Assembly: GCA_039602395.1 (NCBI GenBank)
Contig: JBCNJP010000017.1
Span: 86,813,160-86,877,159 of the forward strand
Length of the DNA stretch: 64,000 nucleotides
Direction of reading: 5' to 3'
Source of the DNA: Deinandra increscens subsp. villosa
Taxonomy: Eukaryota; Streptophyta; Magnoliopsida; Asterales; Asteraceae
Part shown: in pieces, positions 22,384-34,319 of the stretch
Position numbering within the stretch: the first letter of the stretch is position 1
How the letters are laid out: each line of letters begins with the position of its first letter
Translations under genes and position numbers: made by a program
The notes under the pieces: model-generated
Seen by the model: only the letters and a program-made list of their open reading frames with translations
Databases searched by the model: none
Told to the model about the DNA's origin: nothing

Positions 22384-23460
22384 ACTATGAATGCAGAACG
22401 CCCGACATATCATCGCTATGAGATATGTCTATCTGTCTAAGACCTCCAAAATGCTATAGACACACATTTTAGCAATCTTAACATAGTGCTATTCAATTGA
22501 TTAATTCTATGTTGATTAGAGAGTTCCTAACTAGTACCCACCATAACAAAGTTATCTAATTTATGGCACATAACACGATAGGAAAAACCCTATGACTCTA
22601 GAACTGATTAGACTCTAGATTCCACAGAACACATATTAACATGATTCATGGTAACAATGATCCGTATCCCTTTCGAGATACAGCCTCAGGTCAAATATCA
22701 ACCAGAACCCTATGACCTAAAGATATATATTACTAACCTATAGGATTCACGACTTCCTACAAACTAGCAAAACCACACCAATGGAATCATAAACCACATC
22801 GACATGCATGCATACGTAGCAACATATGATAATCAATCGAACATAGTTTTGCATTCAAACACATAAACAATCATTCAGTCATAGTAATCATAATGCAAGG
22901 TTCATGTCCACCAAGATGATGGTGGAGTTTAGCCTCTCATGGCAGAAATCAAATCCAAAACACAATTAAACATTACAAACATAACTGTGAAACTAAATGT
23001 AACTACGAATCGAATGACGAAAACTAAACATTACTGAATCGCTGTGATCTGATCACTTCTCTCTAGACAACTCTGGAAATATGCCTCTGGCCGTCAAAAG
23101 TCACCCACCCTTTAGTTGAAATCGAAATGTTAAATTTATATGGTTAATTAGGGTTTTTGGATTTTTGGGCGTAACGGCCCGTAATGCTGTCACGGGTCGT
23201 TACGGTTGATTTCCAGCAGACATTCTAAAATTAACCCAATCTCACTCTTGGGCAACAAGCGAACTTGTAATCCGGCTTTAGCTTGAGAATTTGAGCATTT
23301 TCCTTCAAAATCCATTACTTTGTCATTTTGCCACCTGAAATCATGCTTTTGCTAAAACTACACAATTTTGCTAAAACCAGTAAATGACCAAAAGATGTGT
23401 GAAAATATGTATATAAACATGTCGCATTTGAAGCACATCACCACACATGCATATCAATAC
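22384..23460 (-). other. Antisense LTR-like sequence
   Basis: Read on the minus strand this looks like the promoter-proximal part of a gypsy/Athila-type LTR. It includes GTAACGACCCGTGACAGC and the near-palindrome CGTAACGGCCCGTAATG (plus strand, about 23170). With 17447-17667 and 20361-20430 it may form one LTR interrupted by the gag-protease element and the solo LTR. No coding sequence. Confidence 0.35.
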
Positions 23461-23649
23461 AAACTGAACAAAGCACTTGCAACCTATGATGTAGCAACTG
23501 CAGCATCAGCTGCAACCAATGTTCACTTGAACTAATATTTCTACATATCATTCTTGTACTCATGTTGCATCTTTAGTTTCTAAATGTTACCCTTACCTAA
23601 TATCCACTGCCTACTACCCGTTTACTATTATTATAGCACTTTTCTTTTA

Positions 23650-25810
23650 GAGTTAATTACATTTTGCGTCCCTGAGGTTTACGGTTTGTTGTCACCTGAG
23701 TCTATTTTTCAGATTATTAACAAATCTAGTCTGACGTTTGCATTTTGTTGTCATCTAAGTCCCTCAGACTAACGAGGTTAAATTTTTCTATTAACTATAA
23801 GGGCATATTAGACATTTCGCACATAAGGGTTATTTATGTAATTTTATATGTTATTAATAAGATAAAAACTGATTTTGTAATTAACCTAAACAACTAAAAC
23901 TTTAAAATATATAAAAATCATCACCATTCTCCAATTCTGACGGCTAATGTTGCTATTTTAGTATAATTGGATTAATTAATGGGTCGATACGCCTTCTAAC
24001 TTATATCGGTCGGGTTCGGTGGTGCGGGGTAGTGCACGCCCGTGTCGATAAGGTTAGGGGGTTCCAAGGGGGCAACGCCCCCGAGAGAGCGGGGTCCAAG
24101 GGGCGGCAGCCCCTGGCGGGGTCCAAGGGGCGGCAGCCCCTGGCTGGGGTCGAGCTGAATTGTCATTAATAAAAGTCCTTCTTAAAAAATCGCATCAGAT
24201 TTTATTTCGGACCGAATTGTCATTAATAAAATTTGAGGGACCAGTTGCGTAATTTAACTCAAATTCGATATGCAGTTATCCAAAATAACTGCATATACGC
24301 TCCCCTGGATTATGTACGATCTAGTTTTTCAGTTTCTGGTTTTGTTCATCACTCTTAAAAATTCTCGAATTCCATAAGATCTCCAGATCGTATCCGATTG
24401 ATTTCTTGAGCGAACCCTCAAGATATTCAGTCTGAAAGTGTATCACGCTTTCTGGAGAATCCAAGCATTCGAATTTCTAACAGCTAAGAGTACCACCATC
24501 ACCACTTGAATCCACCATCACCCTAAATCCAATTTCGACGGCCACCACCATCTGCCTCCCCTCTCTCTTGAATCTCAATCTCAACTCTCACACTTAATTA
24601 CATGGATTATCCGTCAGAAGCATCCATAACACCCACCACCACCGTGACTGCCTCCACAACCCATCTTTCATGCCTTTCTCTGTGCCAAAATTAGTTAATA
24701 TACATAACAACATGGGCCAATATCAAAATCACGATACTTATTGGAAATTGCTTCAGAGATACAAACGTTTCTCAAACCCAATTCTCGATTTTTACATTTA
24801 TTTCATATGCAAAATGTCAAAATTCAAAGAAACTGTGTGTTCTTGGGGAATCGACAACATCAATTCTTGATGTTACGGCTCTCATCTAGTCATTCCCGTT
24901 GCAGATTGCAAATCGGTGAACATATTTGGTACCGATGATCGAAAGAGAAAAAGAGGTGGGCTGGGGATGTGGTTTACGTCATCGAAGAAGACGAATTTTG
25001 TGGTTTCTTGGTCGCCGACAAAAGGGGTGATGGTGGATGTCGACGGGCATTGGTGGACGACGACGATGTCCATAAATCCGTTCAAATCATTTTAATCTTT
25101 GACCAGAAAATTTTAAGGGCAGCAGCGCCACAGCCCCGCCACATTTCAATCCATCCCTTCCGTCAACGCCGCACCGACGGTTCTAGGTTACATGAAACTA
25201 ACCGATCAAATTCCGCTTACTCTCATTGAAGAAATCACCGATCAAGTCTTAATGAGCAATCGACATATAGGAGAACAGATTGTCAGAAAAAGGGATGAGA
25301 TTGATTGAGATGGTGGTTCTGGAAATGAAATCGACAGTGGCGACGGCGGTGACGGATCATCGGTAGAAATCTACAGAGGTGGTGGCGATGACGGATCAAT
25401 TCAAGTCCCGTGGTTTTTGGTGGTGGCCGCTAGATGGTGGTTTTTGGCCGCTGTGATGATGGCTTTTAGGTTTTATCGAGGTGTTTCACCGGAGACTTCA
25501 GAGGATTAGTTTTTCTAAAGTGATGGTAATTTTACAAAAAATGTCCTTCTATTTTCAAATAATAAAATCCCTTTTCTTTGATAAAATTACAAAAATGTCT
25601 CCTGATCTTTGTAATTTTACAAAAGTAGCCCCTAATCTATAAAATTACTTAAATACCCTTATACTTAACAGAAAAATTTAACCTCCGTTAGTCCTAAGGA
25701 CTCAGATGACAACAAAATGCAAACCTCAGACTAGATTTGTTAATAATCTGAAAAATGGACTCAGGTGGCAACAAACCGCAAACCTCAGGGACGCAAAATG
25801 TAATTAACTC
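23650..25810. mobile_element. Mutator-like element with long inverted repeats, no transposase
   Basis: The ends GAGTTAATTACATTTTGCGT and their inverted counterpart extend as inverted repeats of about 165 bp (23650 to about 23815, and about 25645-25810) with few mismatches. A perfect 9-bp duplication TTTCTTTTA flanks the element (23641-23649 and 25811-25819), diagnostic of the Mutator superfamily. No transposase frame is visible in 2161 bp. The interior has GC-rich tandem hairpins at 24058-24144. A UTR-like or exon-like stretch at 24310-25500, rich in CACCA, GGTGG and GATGG, could be captured gene DNA, but I recognise no product. Confidence 0.9.
24058..24144 (+). repeat. GC-rich tandem palindromic repeat
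   Basis: A 27-bp unit GGGGTCCAAGGGGCGGCAGC plus CCCTGGC is present twice in perfect tandem (24091-24117 and 24118-24144). A related unit with CCAAGGGGGCAACGCCCCC precedes them. Each unit contains a GGGGCGGCAGCCCC-type hairpin. Base composition is strikingly unlike the surrounding AT-rich DNA. Confidence 0.9.
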
Positions 25811-25915
25811 TTTCTTTTATGTATTAAATGGTAGTATACTTTTTGTAACCTCTTTACTATTAGTTTTTATGTCATCACCGCGATACTGACATGACTTTTT
25901 CATGCGTAAACAAAT

Positions 25916-26269
25916 AGGTATTGTGTCAATGCCCTTTTGTTCAATGGAACATCCAGCCTTCCGTTGGTTTTCTTTGATGGAACTATGACACAAATTGTAG
26001 TAACAGAGTGTGAGAAGTTAATGCTCATTGAAGGTTACACAGATCCTAAGGTGATCCCAGAACCCTTGCTTGCTCTTATAGGCTAGGAAAAAATATTCTA
26101 TTTATGTTTCCGTGCAAATGTTGATACCATAATCTGGCAGACTTTGCCTCTGCAACTGATCAGTTCAGACTACCACTCAACTCGAGATTCAAACCACCCA
26201 TACACAACCAGTGACCTTCAAGAAACTACCCTTGGTGCAGCCCCTCCAACACCAATAGAAAAACCCTAA
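25916..26269 (+). pseudogene. Replication protein A-like OB-fold pseudogene, C-terminal exon
   Basis: After an AG acceptor the frame reads RYCVNALLFNGTSSLPLVFF, then DGTMTQIVVTECEKLMLIEG and YTDPKVIPEPLLALIG. This is typical of the C-terminal OB fold of plant RPA-like proteins, which carries the CEKL and LLALIG-type motifs. A TAG at 26084-26086 interrupts it. The frame then continues to a stop at 26267-26269 through a low-complexity tail. It is in the same orientation as the exon pieces at 15.9-17.1 kb and supplies the domain they lack, so I read the two as parts of one gene split by insertions. The Mutator-like element lies only about 100 bp upstream, in what would be the intron. Confidence 0.6.
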
Positions 26270-28380
26270 AAAACATGAATACCAAAGTACAATCATATGT
26301 CATGCATTAAACATTAAGAAATAAAAGTACAAAACATAACTAATGCACTTACAGTTGTAGATGTAGATTCAAATCCAGCCAAGAAGAACAGAGAAAATCA
26401 AGATTAGTGAGGTATTTTATTGAAAAGAGGAATTCTCGGCTGACTATATCATCAACTTACCTCTTTTCAATCAACAACCATGTGAAACTAATCTGACTTA
26501 GATAAGATCTTTTGTCCTTAAATGCCTGTTAGGTATCATCTTCTGTTGTGCTTTTATGGTGAAACCAGTTTGACATAGTCCACATTTTTGTAACTAAACA
26601 ACTAAAACAATAGACATGCTAGCTATGAACTTTTGTTTTCTAGTTCATATATATAATGACCAATATCTTTGAAGTAATCTAATTCACTTGTAATAGCCAC
26701 CTTCGATACCGAAACTGATGTTGAAATTATTCAAAAATACTTAGTTACTATTTTAATAGTATAGTTACATAATTATATATGATATAACAACTATACATAA
26801 AATTGATAGAATGGATCGTCGGTCAACCTGATTGGGCCTGTTTTGATAGCTTGCCAGCCCACTCTTTTGGCGACTACTATGAGTAAGCATGCCAACATCT
26901 TCATTAGTCACAATTTGAATATCCAGACATGAAATGTTATACCAATTTGTACTAAAATTAACCAAAAGCTTGGGACAACTTACTCCAAATTGTTACAGTG
27001 AAGTACCTTATTTATTACAGGATTTATCTCCACTAAATCTGCCTAGAATGAATGAAACCTCCTTAAAAATAGACATCAACATTAGTTTCTTAATAAAAAG
27101 AGCACACTTTATATAATTAGTTGGTTAATCATCGTCATCATGCTTATTTTTCTTGCTTCTTGCTTCAATATCTACACTTATATGTCATAAATTAGGGAGA
27201 TATGACACTGGCAATGCATGTAACCCCAACATCACAACAAAATAATGCTCAACTAAGAATTAAAAACCTATACAATCAAGACCATCTTACCAATTCTTAA
27301 TACCCTACTATCTGGATTGTGAACAACTATATGAGAATATTTTCATCTAAGTGGTCACTAGATAAAGTATATATTATAAGTAAAATAAACAAACGATATG
27401 AACACTTTGGTATAAAAGGAAGAACATCGGAGAGAAAGGAACAATAGAGGCAGTCTCATACTCCTTGAGTATATGTGAAAATGACATACACAATTTGTGA
27501 AGCTCGTTATGAATGCGGTAAGAGAAATAATGTGGTGTTAGTTCAATTGGTAAACGAAAACAAAAGGGCGGTATGTAAAATTATGTAGCAAGCCGTTCAT
27601 AGAATTTAATAAAAATAATAGTTTTATTGTACGATTACAATAAAAGAAAATTAACTATATACTACAATACAAAAGAAAATATATTTCTCTAGCCTACTCT
27701 TACAATACAGGGAATAAATTACAATACAAAGAAATAATTACAATACAAGAAAAAACTATCCTAGTACATACGGGAAAGAAATGGAGTTTACACTTGCATG
27801 GAAATTAAAACACAATTACAAAAGAAGGAAATTACACACAGGTAGATAAACGATTAAAATATCAAATTAAATTTAAAACAAATAAATTAGGATAAATGGT
27901 TAAGAAGACAAAATAGCTTTAGGATTTGAAAGTTTTTAACAAAAGGTTAAGTTTCAAAGATTTTGAGATGAAAATTTTGAAGAAATAGAAAATGATAAAG
28001 AAGAGTCGGAGAAGGCTTCGAGTTAAAAGTTGGGTCCCTTAAAACAAATTTCGGGACTACCGAAGTTCTCGTTTTGTTTCTTATGGTACAATCGTCTAAA
28101 CCGATTATCCGGTCGGGATGACTCTAAACCCGTAACTACCTTTGAGGTTCTTAGTGCGCCATCAAAGCGCCACATTGCGCTTATACGCCCACGTCATGCA
28201 CGCGCGCGAGTGCGAGTGATTCATGGATAGAGTAGATGAAAATGCCATAAGATCATTGTTTGATATGCTTGGTAGGCTCGGCAAATTAGAAAGTATTCAG
28301 ATGTGATATACACTAAATACTATGCTTGACCAAGTGGATAAAATCTTCAAGCGTATTTCATGACAAAAATAAAAAAGTGT
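26270..28380. other. AT-rich DNA with no recognised feature
   Basis: No convincing reading frame or repeat. A GC-richer patch at 28010-28230 (ACCGATTATCCGGTCGG and CACGCGCGCGAGTGCGAG) has small hairpins but matches nothing I can name. Short open frames here look random. Confidence 0.55.
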
Positions 28381-28464
28381 GAAAAAAAAATGAGAAGTCA
28401 CTGTGTATACATGTGTTCATTTTGAAAAGATTTAAACTTGTTTGATTGTCTTTATTTTCTCAAA

Positions 28465-28681
28465 CGATCGGACTTTCTCTACGTATCGAAAGAATCGACC
28501 TGATTTTCGTTTGAGGTTCCGCTTTATTTTATTTAATTTGGTGTTTCGTATAATTCATCGGACTTTCTGTACGTGTTTACAAGACCGACCTGATTATTGT
28601 TGAATTATACAATTTCAACTTGTTTTATCTTTCTTATTTTGTTAAATCCGATGCCTTATTTGCGTATCGATAGATCGACCT
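28465..28681 (+). repeat. Three degenerate copies of a 90-bp period motif
   Basis: The phrase ATCGGACTTTCT(C/G)TACGT, an AGA-containing spacer and CGACCTGATT appears at about 28465, 28557 and 28645, the third copy being the most altered. Spacing is 88-92 bp and the flanking T-rich text is loosely similar. It lies upstream of a copia 3' end and is probably part of that element's untranslated region. Confidence 0.5.
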
Positions 28682-28699
28682 TAAGGTAGACGATTTAAC

Positions 28700-29431
28700 G
28701 TTCTTATTTGTTTTTGCATGAAACACAGTTGACGATATCATGAATACAATACATTATGTGATAATCATAAGTGTGATCACATGAAAAAAAAAATGTCTAA
28801 ATATGTCTGATAGTGTGGGGTACACTGGTCAAAACAAATAAATCAATACCTTAACATATCCAGATGTTATGAGTATGATTCTGTCTGAGTTTAAGATGGA
28901 CAAATTATACCAACAATCAACATGGATTAGTTGAAATTTAAGTGTAGTTACTGCGTTATGATCAGTATGACCCCAGATAGTGATCTTTCTCAAACCAAAA
29001 ATAGAGTTTGATTCTGTATTGTGATTTCATTTCATTTTAGAAAAACAAAAAGATTTTCAGTCTGCTTTAGCATTAGTTTGAAAAATCAAAAATATTTTAG
29101 GTTTGTTTGATATAAACTTTCTAAAAGCGAAAAATATTTTGTTTCTGCTTTGTTTTCGATCTGATTGACACGGGATACAAATCAAATTTTCAAAATACCA
29201 AAATATCTTGGAGTCTCAAAGAGACGTTTTGCGCCAAGATTATTTATGATTGAACAGCTACTTAGTGAAAGAGAATGTCACAACTTCAAGTCTTCTGAAG
29301 CTGTTGATAAAGATGAGAACACACTGTGCATCGTCAAGTATTCAAGATCGGACTTACAATCAAATTGAGGGGGAGTTTCATTGAAGATACAGTTTAATGG
29401 ATGACTAGATACTGAACACGTCGAGGGAGAG
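28700..29431 (+). mobile_element. Copia 3' noncoding region with polypurine tracts
   Basis: Two purine tracts, CAAATTGAGGGGGAGTTT near 29357 and GTCGAGGGAGAGTC just before 29432, precede an LTR start, as at the 3' end of copia elements. The rest is AT-rich and untranslated. No pol motif is visible, so the upstream part of this element is missing. Confidence 0.5.
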
Positions 29432-29800
29432 TCTGTTAAAGCATGATTGGTTCATCGTGTGAAGTATCTGAATAAGACGAAGTTGCAAAATTGCTGTTAC
29501 ACGAACTGGGATCCGAAGTGATGCGAACTGTGATCCGAAGTCACACTTCGGATCAGTTTGGAACTACACGTGTGTGAGTTCGGGACAGTTCGTGAACAAG
29601 AGTATAAATATGTTTTGTTCTTTGTATTTCAGTAACAGTTGAGTAGGTGTCTGAGCGTTAAGTGTGTATCCAATGTGTATTCTCTCTGTGAGTTCCAAAT
29701 TGTAATTGTTCTCCGTTGATCAATAAAACAATCTTTTAATTACATCTTTGCATCCGAAATAGCTATATCGAGTAGACGATCCGATGCTCATGCGTTTTTA
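29432..29800 (+). repeat. Copia LTR, plus strand, right end uncertain
   Basis: Starts TGTTAAAGCATG after a purine tract. It has an inverted GATCCGAAGT...ACTTCGGATC pair, a TATA box (AGTATAAATATG, about 29601) and a downstream polyadenylation-like AATAAAA (about 29722). The right edge is blurred where antisense copia pol sequence begins near 29803. No primer site follows. Confidence 0.6.
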
Positions 29801-29813
29801 GATTCCCTAAGAA

Positions 29814-31117
29814 TTAATCTCCTCCAGTGGTGGACTTCCGGTTCATGTTGCAACCACTGTAATCACTATCAGAGAAGGCTCTAAGATCAAATAGCTCATC
29901 CTTGGGATACCAAATCCCTCTCCTTGGATTGGACTTTAGGTATCTGAAAATTCGTTTCATGGCCATCAAGTGCGACAGTTTCGGTGTGGATTGATATCTT
30001 GAATAAAGACACACGACGAACATGATATCGGGACGACTAGCCGTCAAGTACATGAGTGACCCGATCATTGATCTATATAAGTGTTCATCAACAATCTCGC
30101 CTTCAGGATCCAAATGGAGTTTGGCTCGAGTCTTAACAGGAGTAGAAGAGCCCTTAGAGTCATGAAACCCAAACTTCTTCAACATTTCCTTCACATACTT
30201 TCCCTGACTGATTAGAATACCTTTAGCGTTCTGTTTCACCTCAATCCCTAGGAAGAATGTGAGTTCCCCCATTAAACTCATTTTAAACCACTTTTCCATT
30301 AGATTCTTAAATTCAAGGCAAAGTGTCTTATTGGTAGATCTAAAAATGATGTCATCCATGTAAACTTGAACTAAGAGCATGTCATCACCCACATGTCGAA
30401 TGAATAGTGTCTAATCAATCACCCTACGCTTGTAGCCATTCTCCAATAGATAGGTAAAGAGAGTATCATACCACTTCTTGGGTGCCTGATGGAGTCCATA
30501 GAGAGCTCTTTTTAGTTTGTACCCACCTTCTTAGGAAAGGAAGGATTAACAAACCCAAGAGGTTGATCGACGTACACCTCTTCGTCTAGTTCACCATAAA
30601 GGAAGGCGGTCTTCACATCAAGTTGATAGACTGTTATGTTCTTTGATGCGGCATACGCCAAGAAAATCCTAATGGCTTCAAGACGAGCTACCGGTGCATA
30701 GACTTCATCATAGTCTAACCCATCTATCTGCATGTATCCCTTTACCACTAATCTTGCCTTATTTCTTACGATTATCCCTCTGTCATCTCTTTTATTTTAG
30801 AATATCCACTTAACTGGAATAGGCTTGACACCAGGAGGATTGTCTAATAGTTTCCAGACATCTAAGAGTCTGAATTGAAGTAGTTTAGCCTGCATAGCCT
30901 CTATCCAGTTGTCATCTTTCATAGCAGCAGCTACGGAAGCAGGTTCTTCTTGAGTTATGAAGCAGGAAAATAGGCAAGTGTTTATTGTTCTTGATTGACT
31001 TCTGGTGACTCTCTGATCGAGTGGACCAATAATGTTAGAGATGGGATGTTTCTTGTGAATTCCAGTCTCTTCTACAGCCGGAACTAGAATCGTTGAGTCT
31101 AGAGTTCCCATCTGCAC
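29814..31117 (-). pseudogene. Copia reverse transcriptase and truncated RNase H
   Basis: Pieces at 31117-30797, 30748-30512 and 30392-29814 read DNWIEAMQAKL, then YDEVYAPVARLEAIRIFLAY and QLDVKTAFLYGELDEEVYV, then the catalytic VQVYMDDIIF. PDIMFVVCLYSRYQ and the RNase H start AFSDSDYSGCNMNRKSTTGG follow. The frame changes between pieces and the RNase H stops after its first motif. Confidence 0.9.
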
Positions 31118-31225
31118 ACCATCACCCTGATTTCACTAGTTTGAATCATAGATGTGTCATCTGAGTCCGAACCTTTATTAAAGGGTTCATTCTCAGGTTG
31201 ATTTTCTGGAATTGGGCATATCATC

Positions 31226-32830
31226 TTAAACAACTTCTTCTGTTATTTGGTTTTTAACAGGAGTGACAGCTGGAGTATTTGAGGTGGAAGCTCCTGTTGA
31301 TTCTCTTCTCCAAGTAAATTCAGGCAGATCATCCCGAATAAACAGCATCCAGAATCGACGATGTAATTGGAGTAGAACCCTCAGGTGGATTAGCATCCAC
31401 CTTATTTGCATTTTCATGCATGATTCCAGTAATACCTGAAATCACATAATCACCATATTTAGAAGAAGAAGAAGAGAAGTTCTCTAAGTCATACATGTTG
31501 TCTGAGTTAGGTTCTAGGGTGTTATGGGTATGCTTGTTAAAGTTAACATTCCAAGACTCCATAATAACCCGAGTTCTTCTATTGTACACTCGATAGGCCG
31601 CAGAGGTCATCGAGTATCTAACAAAATAGCCTTCATCTACCCAAGCGGCAAACTTAGCTAACTGCTCAGACTGGATCAACACCGTACAAGGACATCCAAA
31701 TGGTTTTAAGGGCTTTAGCACTAGTTTTTGTTCAGAAAACAACTCAAAGGATGTCTGGTTGGCATGTTTGACCAATAAAGTTCTATTCATGACATAACAA
31801 GTAGTAATGACTGCTTCTGCCCAGAAAGATAATTTAAGGTTAGAATCTGCGAGCATCGTCCGAGCACACTCGATTATTGTACGGTTCTTTCTTTCAGCAA
31901 TCCTATTATGTTTAGGAATATAGGGAGAGCTAAATTGACGAGTGATGCCCTTCTCATTGCAGAGCGAGTCAAAGACGTGGTTTCTAAACTTTGTCCCGTT
32001 GTCTGATCTGATTATTCGAACTTTCTCTCTGCTGGCATTCTCAATGCGAGTAACAAAATCCTTTAGTATTACCGGAGTCTCAAATTTCTCCTTTAAGAAA
32101 AACACCAGGAGTATCTTGAGTACGTCAGTGATGACTAGGCAGAAGGATTTTCCCCCTAAACTCTTGATACTAACTGGTCCAAAGAGATCCAGGTGCAACT
32201 GTTGAAGGATTGTTATTGTTGTTCCAAGCGGCTTTGGCTTATGAGACTTTGTGTTGATTTCCCTTCGAGCACGCAACGCAGTTGTCGATTTGCACGAATT
32301 CTTTGTCGGGTAGCCCAAAAACATGCTTCCCCCTAACCAGGCGGTTCATGTTGCGGAAAAACATGCCCCGTCCGCCTATGCCATAAGGTTGAATCTTCTT
32401 CTGAAGCTTTAGCCAAAAAGCACGCAACTGAACTAGACGGCTTTGCAGCATTAATGTCCAGTGCATACATGTTCCCTCTACGATTAGCACGGAATAAAAT
32501 ATGATTTTCGGGAACTTTAAAACCAGGTTTTAGAATGAGGCACTCATTATCATCGAAGAACATTGGCATCTTATTGTCACATATGTGCGAGATGCTCAGC
32601 AGATTGAATTGCAGATTTGACACGAGGTTAACTTTTTCAAACGAAACTTCACCACTTGATAGGTGACCAGTTCCAATTATTTAAACACCTTTCTTATTTC
32701 CTCCAAAAGAAACAGAACCCCCACCGGACATCAGTTTGACATCATGCAAAAGGTTCTTGTCACCCGTCATGTGCCTGGACAGCCACTATCCATGTACCAC
32801 AGATTTGTTGACTTATTTCGTTGTTCCTGC
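31226..32830 (-). pseudogene. Copia protease and integrase remnant
   Basis: Near 32800 the copia protease motif MDSGC is readable, followed by a frameshift before the usual HMTG. The GAG-pre-integrase part (32623-32333) contains LLSISHICDNKMPMFFDDNE and LWHRRTGH. The integrase zinc-binding CVACSKGNQH is at about 32260. The core (32324-31329) contains HLDLFGP, RIIRSDNGTKF and HNRIAERKNRTIIE, covering the D, D and E catalytic positions. The C-terminal part reads PFGCPCTVLI and VYNRRTRVI. Frame changes between pieces make it non-functional. Confidence 0.85.
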
Positions 32831-32851
32831 ACAAACAAAGAAATGATTAGT

Positions 32852-34316
32852 TCATAGATGAACCCAAGTCTTTAGGACCTTGGGTTTTCCTGGCAGATTG
32901 TTTCTTAGGTGGACGAGGAGCTTGAGTGGTGGTTTGAACAAAAGGCTTTTGAGGATCACCCTAAGGAGACCATGGTGCACGTGGTTTTGATGAAATGGGA
33001 GATGGGATGTTGACGGTTCTAAAGATAACCGGTTGGAAGTGCCGGTACATAGACCCAAACCTGTTGTAGAGTGAGGTGTCATTCCTCTGAAGAACTGTTG
33101 GTTCTGGAAGTTAGGCATGAACATTTTCTTATTATTCATGTACTCATAGTCATCATTGTAATTTCCATAAAACCTAGGACCAGGTTGATTAAATGGAGGC
33201 ATCATCATTCTTGGTCCATAGGGTGCAGCCATAGGTGGATTGTACCCCATGTGTGCTTTAGTTGAGTTGAATGGACAACCCCTTGCAGCATGATTTAGGT
33301 CTCCACATACAAAACACCCAATAGTGTTAGCAAACCCACTTGGATTCACGGCAGTGGATGCAACCACATTTTGAATAGGTGTGGCATTTGAATTGTCAAC
33401 AGGTTCCCCTTCCCCTTGATCAGCAGCCTTCTTATTTCGCCTTCTGTTGTTATTTTTCTTCTTAGTAGCCGAAACAACACCCTTATTATCTTCCAAATTC
33501 ACGGGTTCAGTAACAACTAGTTCAGCAACTTGTGGTTGAGTTACCATAATATTCTCAGTAGGGGCAGCATTTTCGATTGAAGTGTTCTTCTTCTTACTCT
33601 TTGCTAGTTACCTGACAGGTTTTGAAGTACCCGCAATAGCTTGAATATCCGAGGGTGTGGTGTTGCTTGACTTGGACAGCTTGGTAGAAGACACCAGAGT
33701 AACTTGAGGTGGGATCATCATAGGTGCAGGAGCCGAAGAAATCACCTTACTATCAGTGACTGTGACAAAGTGTTGTGTGTCACCCATGGGTTTACCATCA
33801 CCCAAAGACATTATATTAAGAGCATCAGATGCCAGCTCACTTGAAGGATCAGGATGGCCAGAATCTGAGTTATCAATTTTAGATTTAGCTTTCACCTTCT
33901 TTAACTTTAGGGTTCTTGGAAACAGATTTTGTCTTAAACACCATTTGAGTTTCACTAAAGACTGAAGGTTGAGAGATTGTCTCATTATCGGTTAATAATT
34001 TTAAAATCTTGGATTCTACCTTTTGCCTGACCGTATCCTCAGATAGGCCAGTATCAACTGACAGAAATGAGCTGGAATCATAGTCATCCAATTTCAATGC
34101 ACGTTCAATGGATAGAAGGCTCGAGCCACTTTCGTAGCCACTAAGTTTGCCTTCCATTTGCTGAATTTCAGACTTGCTTGGGCCCGACTCATCGTTCATG
34201 AACCTGATGTGGCTTCGGGAGTTTATTTTAGTTAGTTCATGTATAGGAAAATAGTTATAATTAAGATAATGCTCAACTACTGCATCATCAATTTCCCAGT
34301 TATAGTCAAAGGGCAC
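32852..34316 (-). pseudogene. Copia gag C-terminal part with zinc knuckle
   Basis: Frames at 34316-33885, 33985-33608 and 33547-32852 form one gag-like sequence with at least one frameshift. The first has acidic, Ser-rich text with GPSKSEIQQMEGKLSGYESG. The last holds the nucleic-acid binding CCHC knuckle CFVCGDLNHAARGC (about residues 78-91 of that piece), followed by a Pro/Met/Asn-rich tail. The N-terminal capsid part expected upstream is absent. Confidence 0.75.
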
Positions 34317-34319
34317 ATA

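Larger units (their letters stand above)
29803..34316 (-). mobile_element. Degraded Ty1/copia body, minus strand, no LTRs
   Basis: Gag C-terminus, protease, integrase and reverse transcriptase follow in the copia order on the minus strand, spread over all three frames. The RNase H is cut just after RKSTTGG (about 29830) and the gag N-terminus is missing at the right end. It is flanked on both sides by plus-strand LTR material of other elements. It is an old, truncated copy, clearly more decayed than the copia element at 41807-54000. Confidence 0.85.

Noticed and set aside
24969..25229. An 86-codon frame inside the Mutator-like element as a captured gene
   Set aside because: I see no recognisable domain or splice pattern, so it is only mentioned as possible cargo.
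15941..26269. A complete Helitron
   Set aside because: RPA-like exons are present, but I could not find the TC start, the CTRR end with hairpin, or a Rep-helicase.
28010..28230. A GC-richer patch with small hairpins as a Helitron 3' end
   Set aside because: No CTRR end follows the hairpins and no matching 5' end is visible.
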